Below, piece by piece: positions 10,044 to 19,174 of a stretch of 64,000 nt of DNA. A program made the position numbers and the translations under genes. Each line of letters starts with the position of its first letter. The stretch's first letter is position 1. A model generated the notes under the pieces. The model saw only the letters and a list, made by a program, of their open reading frames with translations. It was not told the origin of the DNA and did not search any database. The stretch is taken from the NCBI GenBank assembly GCA_023955635.1, contig JAMXHR010000009.1, positions 248,001 through 312,000 of the forward strand. Reading direction: 5' to 3'. This DNA comes from Methanosarcina sp. ERenArc_MAG2 (GTDB taxonomy: Archaea > Halobacteriota > Methanosarcinia > Methanosarcinales > Methanosarcinaceae).

Positions 10044-10981
10044 ATGCTTCATTCCTCTTATTTTCCCTGCTAAATACGAGCTTCGTCCTGCTAGTCTCAC
10101 CATTCTTTATGAGCCTGATCAAAAAGGTCAAGGCATATGCACAGGGAAGAAAAGGCCCCCGGCTCCTGCAGAGCTATTTTGATTTGCGCAAGCTCATGCA
10201 AAAGGAGGTTGTATACTCCCCGAATTCCTCCTGGATTATGAGAATCACTCCCTACCTCAACCTGGCAGTCCTTCTCCTTGCTACACTCTTTGTTCCAATA
10301 GTCTTTATTCCGGAAGCTTCCGGAGGAGTGGGAAACATAATAGTCTTCCTTTACCTGCTTGCGATAGAGCGTTTTTTTACGGCATTGTGTGGGCTTGATG
10401 CAGGCAGTACTTTCGGGGGCATGGGAAGTTCCCGCTTAATGAGCCTCTCGGCTGTGGTTGAACCTACAATGATCATAGCCTTTGCTGCGCTTGCATATGT
10501 ATTAAAAACCGTAAATTTTCATGAAATGTTTGCAATAACTGCCGGTTCCACAATCCCGGAAAGCCCGACTCTGACCCTGATCTCAATTTCTCTCTTTATT
10601 ATCATTATAGTGGAAACCGGAAGGCTCCCCGTGGACAACCCTGCAACACATCTTGAGCTTACCATGATCAACGAAGCCATGATCCTTGAACAGTCCGGGA
10701 AAAACCTGGCTTTAATAGAACTTGCCCATGCAGTTAAACAGACAATCCTGATGGCAGTCCTGATAAACATTCTGGCTCCCTGGGGACTTGCAACCGAGTT
10801 AACCTTCACAGGACTTGTAGTCTCATGTCTCTACTTCCTTGTAAAGGCCAGTCTGCTGGCAGGGCTAATAGGACTCTTTGAGTCCTCCCTTGCAAAAATG
10901 CGGCTTTTCAGGCTGCCCGGATTCTATATGATGGCCTTTTTCTTTTCCGCACTCACCATCCTGATGGAGGTGTTTACATGA
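10040..10981 (+). CDS. HyfC-like (NuoH-type) membrane subunit
   Basis: 313 residues with about eight helices, in the NuoH/HycD/HyfC family that anchors the soluble module to the membrane arm. Conserved signatures are visible: AQGRKGPRLLQSYFD in the first cytoplasmic loop and VETGRLPVDNPATHLELTM in the loop facing the catalytic module, including acidic residues shared with complex I. It overlaps both neighbours by 4 nt (ATGA at 10040 and 10978). No residue loss is apparent here, unlike in the soluble subunits. Confidence 0.93.
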   Translation: MNASFLLFSLLNTSFVLLVSPFFMSLIKKVKAYAQGRKGPRLLQSYFDLRKLMQKEVVYSPNSSWIMRITPYLNLAVLLLATLFVPIVFIPEASGGVGNIIVFLYLLAIERFFTALCGLDAGSTFGGMGSSRLMSLSAVVEPTMIIAFAALAYVLKTVNFHEMFAITAGSTIPESPTLTLISISLFIIIIVETGRLPVDNPATHLELTMINEAMILEQSGKNLALIELAHAVKQTILMAVLINILAPWGLATELTFTGLVVSCLYFLVKASLLAGLIGLFESSLAKMRLFRLPGFYMMAFFFSALTILMEVFT

Positions 10982-11678
10982 TATCCTCTTTCCTGACAGA
11001 TCAGGCATTTCTCGAAGACATAGTCCGGATCCTCTTTGTCTTTGTGCTGATCACTGCAGCCTTTACACTTTCCACAAGGAATATTGCATCACTTCTGACC
11101 GTATATACTGTTCAGTCCCTGCTACTGGTCTTGATCGCCGTGTTTCTCTACCTGATTCAGGGCAGCCAAACGCTGCTTGCGATAGCAGCCCTGACACTTG
11201 TGAGCAAGGTACTGTTAATTCCCTCTTTATAAACCTGGTCGGGGAAAAAATCAAAATCAGCAGGGACATGAAGTTTAACTATCTGGAACCGACAGCGTCC
11301 CTTCTTGTAAGCATGGCCCTAATCCTGCTTGCCTATGTCTTTCTCTCCGGCTTTTTCAATGAGTTTGTCCTCGGAAAGTTGTTTTTCATCGGGGCTGTTA
11401 TAGGATTATCCCTGACTCTGATGGGTATGCTTGTGATATTTAGCCGGAGAAAAGTGATTACAAAAGTTATAGGGTACCTGACAATGGAAAACGGGGTGTT
11501 GCTCTTCGGAATCTTTGTTGCGGACCTTCCCTTTATTATAGAAATCCTGATTGTGATAGACCTGATGATCCTTGTACTGTTAACAACTATCCTGGCAGTA
11601 GGCCTCGACTCTACGATTGAAGGGTACCACAAGCGTCTCCAGATACTTAAAATCTGGTCAGGGAGGGAACATCAATGA
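10978..11678 (+). CDS. HyfE-like (NuoK/MrpC-type) membrane subunit, single-base frameshift
   Basis: The first part (to 11232) encodes three helices and ends LVSKVLLIPSL. The second part is open in another frame and carries the NuoK-like stretch GYLTMENGVLLFGIFVADLP and EILIVIDLMILVLLTTIL. One extra T at about 11228 (TCTTTATAAA to TCTTTTATAAA) joins them as KVLLIPSFINLVGEKIKISR, giving 233 residues, close to E. coli HyfE. The Glu in TMENG and in IEILIVID corresponds to conserved membrane glutamates. The 4-nt overlaps with both neighbours are retained, so the gene is probably intact in the organism. Confidence 0.85.
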
Positions 11679-13153
11679 TCATATTAGGTTATCTGGTAGT
11701 GGGAGCTGTGTCTCTTGCCCTTATTTTGTTTTCGAAGTCTCACAGGACAATGAACGCCTTCTCCATTCTGCACACACTTGCGTTTCTTGCAATCGGCCTT
11801 TATGCGCTGCTCACTACCGCAATCCCGGCTTTTGAGGCCGGAAGCGAATATTTCTATGTGGATCATCTCAGTATCTATGAAGTTCTGATTGCAGCTTTGC
11901 TGTTCTTCCTGGCTTCTATCTATGCAAACGGCTATGTAGAAAGCCTGATGCAGGCCCGGGAACTGCACAGGAGTAACCTTAAAATCTTTTATACGGCTTT
12001 CAGCCTCCTGCTTACGACAGTGACCATGGCTTTCTTTTCGGATAATCTTGCTCTATTCTGGATCTTTGCCGAACTGACAACAGTCTTTTCAGCCGCACTT
12101 GTGGCAATCCTGTCTGCCAAAGAAAACATTGACGCTGCCTTCAAGTATATCTTCATAGCGTCGGGAGCCATGCTCTTTTCATTTATAGGGCTAATTTTTC
12201 TGTATACGCTCTCCGGGGAAGTTCTCGGAAGCGGGACTCTGAACTGGACCGTGCTGACTGCAAATGCAACCTTCCTGTCTCCTAAAATGCTGACTGCAAG
12301 TTTTGTATTTTTGTTTATCGGCTTTGCAGCAAAATCCGGGATTTTCCCCTTTCATACCTGGCTTCCGGATGCCCACTCAAAAGCCCCTTCAGCAGTAAGC
12401 GCCATCTTATCAGGAGTCCTGTTGAATGTAGGCATGTATGGAATTCTCCGGATGTATGCGATTGTCCGGCAAACACAAGCTGAACATCTGGTATCCCAGT
12501 TTCTCATGGGCTTTGGGCTGCTTACGATAGCATTCGCGGTCCTGAATATGCTTTTGCAGAAAAACCTGAAGATGCTGATTGCCTTTTCAAGTATGGAACA
12601 TATGGGCATTATCCTCCTCGGAATAGGAGTTGGAACACCTCTTGCTCTCTTCTGGACGCTTTTTTATGTCCTGGCCCACTCGCTGACAAAAGCCTCGCTC
12701 TTCTTTTCGGCAGGTATCCTGCACAGGCAATACGAAAGCAATCTGATTCAGGACATGAGAGACGTCCTTTCGCTCCAACCCGTTGCAGGCTGGGGATTTA
12801 TTATCGGGAGTTTTGCAATCGTCGGCATGCCCCCTTTCCCGATCTTTTCGGCCAAATTCTTCATCCTGTTAGAAGCTTTCGGGTTTTCGAAATCTCTTGT
12901 TTTTGCAGTCCTCCTCCTGCTGGTCATTGCATCAGCTGCATTTGCAAGGTTTTTAATCGAGGCTTTTAGCCGGAGTTCGAAAGATACTGGAATTGGGGAA
13001 TCGGAAACTCCACTTCATCCGTATATAGTCAGGAAAGGGATGAAATTTCCGATCCTGGTCATTATCTTCATGATCCTGGCACTCGGAGTTTTCTTTCCGG
13101 AATCTCTGGAAAACCTGTTGAACGAAATCGTGCACGAGCTTGGATACATTTGA
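11675..13153 (+). CDS. HyfF-like antiporter-type membrane subunit
   Basis: 492 residues and about 14 helices, in the NuoN/MrpD/HyfF-type proton-conducting family. The coupling residues are present: Glu in WIFAELTTVFSA (about residue 133), Lys in AAKSGIFPFHTWLPDAH (about 217), Lys in the NLKMLIAFSSMEHMG segment and Lys in LAHSLTKASLFF. It is the second antiporter-like subunit of the complex and overlaps the HyfE-like gene by 4 nt. A GGAGG follows before the next gene, still in the same operon. Confidence 0.93.
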   Translation: MIILGYLVVGAVSLALILFSKSHRTMNAFSILHTLAFLAIGLYALLTTAIPAFEAGSEYFYVDHLSIYEVLIAALLFFLASIYANGYVESLMQARELHRSNLKIFYTAFSLLLTTVTMAFFSDNLALFWIFAELTTVFSAALVAILSAKENIDAAFKYIFIASGAMLFSFIGLIFLYTLSGEVLGSGTLNWTVLTANATFLSPKMLTASFVFLFIGFAAKSGIFPFHTWLPDAHSKAPSAVSAILSGVLLNVGMYGILRMYAIVRQTQAEHLVSQFLMGFGLLTIAFAVLNMLLQKNLKMLIAFSSMEHMGIILLGIGVGTPLALFWTLFYVLAHSLTKASLFFSAGILHRQYESNLIQDMRDVLSLQPVAGWGFIIGSFAIVGMPPFPIFSAKFFILLEAFGFSKSLVFAVLLLLVIASAAFARFLIEAFSRSSKDTGIGESETPLHPYIVRKGMKFPILVIIFMILALGVFFPESLENLLNEIVHELGYI

Positions 13154-13171
13154 GTAGGAGGCAAAGAGAAG

Positions 13172-14835
13172 ATGAATTCAAATCAAAACATAAAGAGTTC
13201 CCTGACCCTGGCAGATCCGAAATTAATAGATGATTGCCAGCTTCCGATGAATCCTGCAATTCCGGCGACCCAGTACATTACGAATTTATTAAATGATGTT
13301 TCAGGCAAACAGCCGCTAATCGGGAAAGGAAAGAATAATGAATTATATATTCCTCTCGGAGAAGAAGAGTTTTTGAAGATCATGCCTGTTCTTTCCCAGA
13401 AGGGTTTTGTCCTGATAAGCCTGTTCTGCGTCCAGAGTTTTGAGGGAAGTTCTGGGTTTACTCTTTTTTATTTTTTCAGGCGGAGCGGTTTTACTGAAGT
13501 ATTTGCATTTATACGGCATGCAAAGGCTAAAACGACATCTATTGCTACGATTTTCCCTTCTGCCTGCTGGTATGAACGAGAAATTCGGGACGGGTTTGGG
13601 GTAGAATTCACGGATGCCTTTGATAAGAGAAGGCTTTTTTTACATGAGGCATACCCTGAAGGTTTTCACCCTCTCCTGAAATCATTTAAAAATGGAAAAA
13701 TCCAGGCTGTCGAAAACCCCAGGGAAGCATACCCTTTCAAGCAGGTGGATGGTGAAGGCGTATACCAGATTCCGGTCGGGCCGGTCCACGCGGGAATTAT
13801 TGAGCCGGGACATTTCAGGTTCAGTGTGATTGGAGAGCCTATTTTCAATCTAGAAATCCGGCTCTTCTACAAACACCGGGGAATCGAAAAACTTGCAGAG
13901 GGAAAAACGCCCTCTGCCTGTGTACCCATTGCAGAAGCCATAAGTGGGGACGAAACTGTTGCCAATACCGTTGCCTTTTGTACAGCCGTAGAAAAGATTG
14001 CGGGAATCGAAATTCCAGCCAGAGCCAACCACTTAAGGACAATTCTCCTGGAAATGGAACGCATCTATTCACACATGGGCGACCTTTCTGGCATGATTAC
14101 GGATATAGGATTCCCACGGATGACCACACCTTTCCTCATCCTGCGTGAAAATATTTTCAGGCAAAACGAGCTTCTCACAGGCTCACGGTTTATGAAAGAC
14201 AATATAGATATCGGAGGCATAAAAAAGGATATTTCAGGAGAGACCCTTTCAAAGCTCTCCCTCTATTTGGAAACGTTTGCACCGAAGTTTGAATCCGCTG
14301 TTGCAGATGTCAGAGCTTCTTCGTCTCTTATTGATAGGTTTTCAACAACCGGGGTCCTAAAAAGAGACTCATTGCTCCACTTAATCTTACAGGTCCCATT
14401 GCCCGAGCGTCTGGAGCTTCTTATGATATCCGGCTTGACCACCCATACGGAATCTATAGAGCCAAGTCTCCGGAAAGAAAGATCAGGGCTACAGGAGATG
14501 TCCTTTCCCGCTTTGAAGTTAAGGCTTCAGAAGTTCAGGACTCAGTTATCCTTATACGAAAACTCATAGCTTCAGCTTCGGGCTACCCGGTAACTTCCGG
14601 AGTCGCAGTTTCAAAAATTCCTGACGGGTATGCTCTTTCGATGGTGGAAGCCCCGAGGGGCCAGAACTTGCACTGGGTCTACGTGAAAGGTGGGCTAATC
14701 GACCGCTACAAGATACGGACAGCCTCTTTCTGCAACTGGCGAGCAATCGAACACGCAGTCCTCGGCAATATTGTCCCTGACTTTCCACTTATAAATAAGA
14801 GTTTGAACCTCTCGTATGCCGGTACCGATCTTTGA
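13172..14835 (+). CDS. HyfG/HycE-like large subunit lacking Ni-Fe ligands, single-base frameshift
   Basis: A NuoC-like N-terminal domain (residues about 30-170) is fused to a NuoD/hydrogenase large-subunit domain (VGPVHAGIIEPGHFRF, RLFYKHRGIEKLAEG), as in HycE/HyfG. A missing base at about 14380 breaks the frame; repairing it continues as LNLTGPIARASGASYDIRLD to the stop at 14833-14835, giving 554 residues. The first Ni-Fe motif (R-x-C-G-x-C) aligns with residues 256-262, AISGDET, so the two Cys are Ser258 and Glu261. The C-terminal motif (D-P-C-x-x-C) aligns with NLSYAG, so the Cys are Ser (14812-14814) and Gly (14821-14823). All four ligands are gone, so it cannot be a normal [NiFe] hydrogenase. 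The start follows GGAGG at 13157. Confidence 0.87.
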
Positions 14836-14845
14836 GGTGAAATGA

Positions 14846-15358
14846 ATGGTAAACCCACTTACATATGTTTTCCGCCGAAAAGTGACGGAAAAATTCGACT
14901 TTTCAGACGCTGAACTCGAAGCTCTCGGCTCCGAACTAAAAGCGGAAGTTAACCAGGTTTTCGGGAGCAGCCTTGCAATCCGCGAACTGGATTCAGGCAG
15001 CGATAATTCAACAGAGATTGAGATTTCAAACCTCGGAACTCCATACTATGACGTTGAAAGGTTTGGGATCTCTTTTGTGGCTTCCCCAAGGCATGCTGAT
15101 GTCCTGCTGGTGACAGGAGCAGTCACTTTAAACATGGCTGAAGCCGTTATAAAAACCTATGAAGCAATGCCCTCCCCTAAGTTTGTGATAGCAGTCGGAA
15201 ATGACGCCTGCGATGGTGGAATTTATAAAGGTTCCTATGCCGTACTTGGCGGAGTTGACAAGATCCTGCCAGTGGATATAAAAATCCCTGGAAACCCTCC
15301 TACCCCGAAAGAAATCCTGCGTGGGATTTTTGCCCTGGTAAAAAAAGCTTCGAAATAA
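14846..15358 (+). CDS. HyfI/NuoB-like small subunit lacking the proximal Fe-S cluster ligands
   Basis: 170 residues of the NuoB/HyfI/EchC family. The framework is clear: YDVERFGISFVASPRHADVL, GGIYKGSY, GGVDKILPVDIKIPG and the closing PPTPKEILRGI. The four cysteines that normally bind the proximal [4Fe-4S] cluster are replaced: the CxxC motif after DxGS reads D53-N-S-T56, the third position reads D120 (a Cys is present two residues later, C122), and the PGCPP motif reads PGNPP with N150. The gene starts 10 nt after the large subunit. The complex therefore appears to have neither Ni-Fe nor the N2-type cluster. No ferredoxin-like subunit follows. Confidence 0.88.
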   Translation: MVNPLTYVFRRKVTEKFDFSDAELEALGSELKAEVNQVFGSSLAIRELDSGSDNSTEIEISNLGTPYYDVERFGISFVASPRHADVLLVTGAVTLNMAEAVIKTYEAMPSPKFVIAVGNDACDGGIYKGSYAVLGGVDKILPVDIKIPGNPPTPKEILRGIFALVKKASK

Positions 15359-15567
15359 TATAGTAAAAACAGTTTCTTCTTTTCATTTTTTGTACCCATA
15401 TTATTTTTAGAAATTGTTCAATCTACAGGGTTGCTATTTGATTAATTTTCCATATCATGGGTACATTTTTTATTTGTTTCATCGGGAAGTGACGCTTATA
15501 TACAATGAAATAAAGATTTCATGGGGTTTACGCTCAAATAAAGAAATAAAAGCTGACATCACGTGGA

Positions 15568-16478
15568 ATGTCGAGTTTTTCAGAAACCGGCAGATTGGAT
15601 ATGCAGGCACAGAGAGACATTACCCCCAGAAAACCAAAACTTTCAGTTAAAGAAGTTGAAGCTCTGGGCTATTACGATTTTATGAGTTATCTGGGAGTAC
15701 CCTATTATCATGTAGGCGGCCTTACCTCTACCAAAAAACTCGCTGAGTTATGCAGGATTGACTCTACAAAAAAGATTCTGATGGTTGGATGCGGGACCGG
15801 TTTTTCTGCCTGTTACCTTGCCAGAAAAATCGGCTGTGAGGTGATAGGAATTGATATTGCGGAACTTTCGATCGAGAAAGCAAAAGAAAGGGCAAAAAAA
15901 CAGGGAGTTTCAGATAAAGCTAAATTCAGAGTAGGAAATGCTTACGCTCTGCCCTTTGAACCAGGGACTTTCGATGCCGTGATAACAGAGTTTGTGTCTC
16001 AGTTTTTAGACAGAAAAAGAGCCTTCAAAGAATTTGCAAGGGTCCTGAAACCGCGGGCTTATGTGGGGATAAACGAAATGTATAGAGAAAAGGAAATTCC
16101 TGCTAAAGCCACCGAAGAAATCGCTCAAGCCGAAAAAAATTGGAGAAAATAACAGGGCTTCCGTTTTCCCTGTCGTCACCTGAAGAATGGAAAGAAGAAC
16201 TTGAAAGAGCAGGCCTGAAAGATGTTAATGTAAAAATGTGCAAACCTATCAAGTACCTTCAAGAAACAAAATATATGGCAGAAGCTATGGGAGGAACCTG
16301 GAGCTTTGTAAAGTTCCTTATAGGTCCGATCTTGAAAATAGTGAAGTACTCCCTTTTAAGCAGAAAGATTCGATACCGGTTTAAAAGGCTGGAAGAAAGC
16401 AAAAAAATCCTCCTCCGAAAAAAATCAACCTCAAAATATGTGGGTTATGTGCTGGCTACGGGAAGAAAAGATTTGTAA
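15568..16478 (+). CDS. SAM-dependent methyltransferase (type 11-like), single-base frameshift
   Basis: A class-I Rossmann methyltransferase: motif I KILMVGCGTGFSACYLA, motif II CEVIGIDIAELSIEKA, then NAYALPFEPGTFDAVITEFV. The frame stops at 16152, but one extra A in the A7 run at about 16134-16139 joins it to the downstream frame that starts EKITGLPFSLSSPEEW. The restored protein is 303 residues, with a C-terminal region rich in hydrophobic and basic residues (about 245-295). An alternative start is the ATG at 15601. The substrate is unknown. It is separated from the Ehr-like operon by 209 bp of AT-rich DNA. Confidence 0.82.
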
Positions 16479-16790
16479 AAGAACCGAAAATTGCCTGACC
16501 AGACAAAAAAGAATGCAAAAGCTGTTTAATAAAAAATAATTGGTAAAAGAAACGTTTGATAAAAATCCTCTAAATGAGAAAAAAGTATTTTAACTTAAGT
16601 AAAATAGGTGTTTTTTGGAAAAAGATATAAAGGATCAACTGAAAAGTAGCGCAGTAATGTTGCAAGAAGTTCCTTCAGGGTTTTTCTGGGAGAAAGAAAG
16701 AACTTTTGCCAATACAGGTTGCTTTCTGAAAAGAAATAAAGGAGAAATGTCTATTCTATATTTAGAAGCTTCCCGGGGAGATGGAATAAA
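16479..16790. other. intergenic leader
   Basis: No gene seen. An AAAGATATAAAGG stretch at about 16620 could be the TATA element of the regulator gene downstream. Confidence 0.3.
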
Positions 16791-17576
16791 ATGAAAATAT
16801 CGCTTATTGATCTGGCATTTCTTTCAGAAAAAAGAAAGGATGTATTGCTCCTGCTAGAAGAAGGGCCTAAAACTGGGGACGAAATAAAAATAGCTCTCAA
16901 CGTCAACTCAACCTCTATTATGCCGCAGATCAAAAAACTAAAAGAGGGGCGCCTGATAGTACAGGATGATAAAAATACCTATAAGCTCTCTGAAATGGGA
17001 GAGATAGTAGTCGAAAAGATGGAGCCTCTACTGGATACTGTGAGGGTTTTCGAGGAAAATTACGATTACTGGACAAACCATGATTTTACTGCAATCCCCG
17101 AGTATCTCCTTAATAGGATTGATGAATTGGGAAACTATTTCATGCTTGAAGCCGACCTCAACCGACTTTTTGAAGTACCTGAGGATTTTAAGAATAATCT
17201 CCTTGAATCAAAGCACGTAAAAATGTTCCTTTCATATTTCAACCCTCTTCATATTGAAATTTACTCTGAACTTGCGAGAAAAGGAGCTGAAATGTGTCTT
17301 ATCCTGACAGAACCTGTATTTGACAGGATGAAAAAGGACTATTACGAGGACCTGCAGTCTCTTATGGAATCAAAAAACATTGAGATTTACATATGTGACA
17401 AAAACGTAACTCTCAAAGATGTAGTAACAGAGCGTTTCTGTTCGCTTGTACTTTTCGATAAAAAGGGAAAGTTCGACCATCAACGCCTGATGAGTTTTGA
17501 CGAAAGCGCACTTAAATGGTGTGAAGAACTCTTTTCGTATTATAAAGATATGTCAACACGCCTGGAGAAATTATAA
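16791..17576 (+). CDS. Msr-family (methyltransferase-specific) transcriptional regulator
   Basis: 261 residues. A winged helix-turn-helix spans residues about 8-75 (SEKRKDVLLLLEEGPKTGDE, then a recognition-helix region ending in QIKKLKEGRLI). A C-terminal DUF1724-type domain ends in the family hallmark FDKKGKFDHQRLMSFDESAL. M. acetivorans Msr proteins control transcription of methanol and methylsulfide methyltransferase genes (established for the family). This copy sits about 2 kb before mtaA, a plausible target. Two intact paralogues (36935, 38034) and one remnant (about 25915-26115) lie in the same window. Confidence 0.88.
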   Translation: MKISLIDLAFLSEKRKDVLLLLEEGPKTGDEIKIALNVNSTSIMPQIKKLKEGRLIVQDDKNTYKLSEMGEIVVEKMEPLLDTVRVFEENYDYWTNHDFTAIPEYLLNRIDELGNYFMLEADLNRLFEVPEDFKNNLLESKHVKMFLSYFNPLHIEIYSELARKGAEMCLILTEPVFDRMKKDYYEDLQSLMESKNIEIYICDKNVTLKDVVTERFCSLVLFDKKGKFDHQRLMSFDESALKWCEELFSYYKDMSTRLEKL

Positions 17577-17595
17577 GCACCTTTCTGAAGTTAGA

Positions 17596-17982
17596 TTAAT
17601 ATTCTCCTAGATACTTATCGATCAGAGCTCTGAATCTGTGGATATCAATGGGTTTGGAAACGTAGTCCACACAGCCCATTTCTATAAAATGCTCTTCGCT
17701 ACCTTTCATAGCATGAGCGGTAACCGCTATCACAGGGATATCCGCAGTTGCAGGATTCTTTTTAATTCGTTCGAGAACCTCAAGACCGTCCATCTTCGGA
17801 AGCTGCATATCAAGTAGAATAATGTCGAATTTATTCTCAGCAAGGTGTTCAAGAGCCTTTATCCCATCCTCGGCTTCAGTTATGTTATGCCCGTATAATT
17901 CCAGAAGGTCCAGAATAAGTTCCATGTTCAGAAGATTATCTTCAACGATCAGAATTTTTTCATCATTACGCCTCTTCAGCAT
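17596..17982 (-). CDS. stand-alone CheY-like response regulator receiver
   Basis: 128 residues, receiver domain only. The acidic pocket (IVEDN), phosphoacceptor Asp in IILLDMQLPKMDG, the Thr/Ser switch in AVTAHAMKG and the Lys in YVSKPIDI are all present. No output domain. It is convergent with the Msr gene and lies next to a broken histidine kinase, which may have been its partner. In archaea such single-domain receivers commonly pass phosphate to other proteins. Confidence 0.92.
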   Translation of the reverse strand: MLKRRNDEKILIVEDNLLNMELILDLLELYGHNITEAEDGIKALEHLAENKFDIILLDMQLPKMDGLEVLERIKKNPATADIPVIAVTAHAMKGSEEHFIEMGCVDYVSKPIDIHRFRALIDKYLGEY

Positions 17983-18060
17983 AGCTAATTATTTTATCCT
18001 ATTAATTAACTCTTTTCTTCCGAAAGTGTCCTTTTTCATAATGAAAATAAAATTCCCTTT

Positions 18061-18372
18061 CAGCTCATGTTCAATTCTTCGAGATTCTTCTCAGCAAGTT
18101 CTCCAGCGGTGTACGCGATAAGAGGAATATCTTTTGTGCGTACATTTGCCCTCAGACATTCTCCCTTGAAGAAAGAACAGCGTTGGTCTCAACCAGATCC
18201 AGAATTTGAAACTTAATCATATTTTTTACCTTTTCTGCATTGTCAGTCGCTTCTTTTTCCTGCAAATCGGAAAAACTGGAATAGAGAATGCTCTGGGGTG
18301 CAAAAATAACAACTGAAATGAGAAGAGCAAAATAATATAGATTATAACAAGGATCTTTCTACTGACATTCAT
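18061..18372 (-). pseudogene. remnant of a CHASE4-type sensor histidine kinase
   Basis: From an ATG at 18370-18372 the strand reads MNVSRKILVIIYIILLF, the N-terminal membrane helix of a Methanosarcina sensor kinase. After a frame change it continues with ISVVIFAPQSILYSS and SDLQEKEATDNAEKVKNMI, typical of a CHASE4 extracellular domain. It then jumps to TKDIPLIAYTAGELAEKN, which resembles the end of a receiver domain, so most of the gene is deleted. It lies directly upstream of the orphan receiver on the same strand. Confidence 0.55.
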
Positions 18373-19103
18373 ACTTTAAACTCAGATGGGGTTTCGGGTT
18401 GTTTAAACCAGGAAATTTTTGGGTTGAAGTATGGAGGGAAGTTTAGAATCTATTAGTAACAGATAAACTTAAATTAGAATCTATATAAAAGTATTCTATA
18501 AGCGGTCATGATAATAAAAATTATTTTTAATTTAGGGAAAAATAAGGTAACTATTTGGCCACCATACAAAGAGCCAATTGATGCTAATTTTGACCATCTC
18601 GGTAACCAAAATTAGAGATTCATAACAAAATTAAAAACGGCTTCTTTTGACATCATATTACAAAATAAGCTTAAGTATAATATACATCCTAGTCCACGTA
18701 AATTGCGGTCCTTGATAGTGATTATTTGGTAGCTGAATAGTTACAAAATAAGAGAGAAAAGAGCGAATTAAACCTGGAAGTGTCCTCAGAATAGGGCAAA
18801 AAGATTGAACAACCGGGTCAAAATTTATGACTGCATTTATTAAAAAGACGGCAGAAAAAAATTCCCGACAAATAGCTTTTATAAGTTGTTGACTATAAAA
18901 AATCCGCATTCTAACGCAATCATAAGGAGCTTGAAATTTTTTTACTGCCACTGCTCTCATCCCTGCTCAACGATGTGAAAAAAGAGATGCAGAAGGTATT
19001 GTCGAGTTTCCATATACGACCTATAATTTTCTAACCATGTTTCTAAACTCTGGATACTTTAGTCCGGCGTGTGAAACATTTTGGATTGAAAAGGTCTATA
19101 TAA
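18373..19103. other. intergenic region
   Basis: AT-rich. A 100-codon minus-strand frame (18658-18960) has no recognisable motif, and I treat it as chance. The last 80 bases carry the mtaA promoter. Confidence 0.4.
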
Positions 19104-19122
19104 TATTGTCAAATAGACAATA
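19094..19122 (+). promoter_or_regulatory. mtaA promoter with inverted repeat
   Basis: A TATA-like CTATATAATA (about 19097-19106) is overlapped and followed by the inverted repeat TATTGTC-AAATA-GACAATA (19104-19122). The palindrome sits where initiation would occur, a good position for a repressor or regulator. The leader to the ATG would be about 50 nt. Inference from position only. Confidence 0.45.
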
Positions 19123-19174
19123 AAACTGTAATAAAAATAAATGTATATTGATAATATTAAAAAAGGTATGACTT

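Noticed and set aside
8100..15358. A functional Ech/Hyf [NiFe] hydrogenase
   Set aside because: All four Ni-Fe ligand positions and the proximal cluster ligands are replaced, and no ferredoxin-like subunit is present.
15414..15650. 78-residue frame before the methyltransferase
   Set aside because: It overlaps the methyltransferase start in another frame and shows no motif.
18658..18960. 100-residue minus-strand frame
   Set aside because: No motif or homologue recognised, and no ribosome binding site; likely a chance frame in AT-rich DNA.
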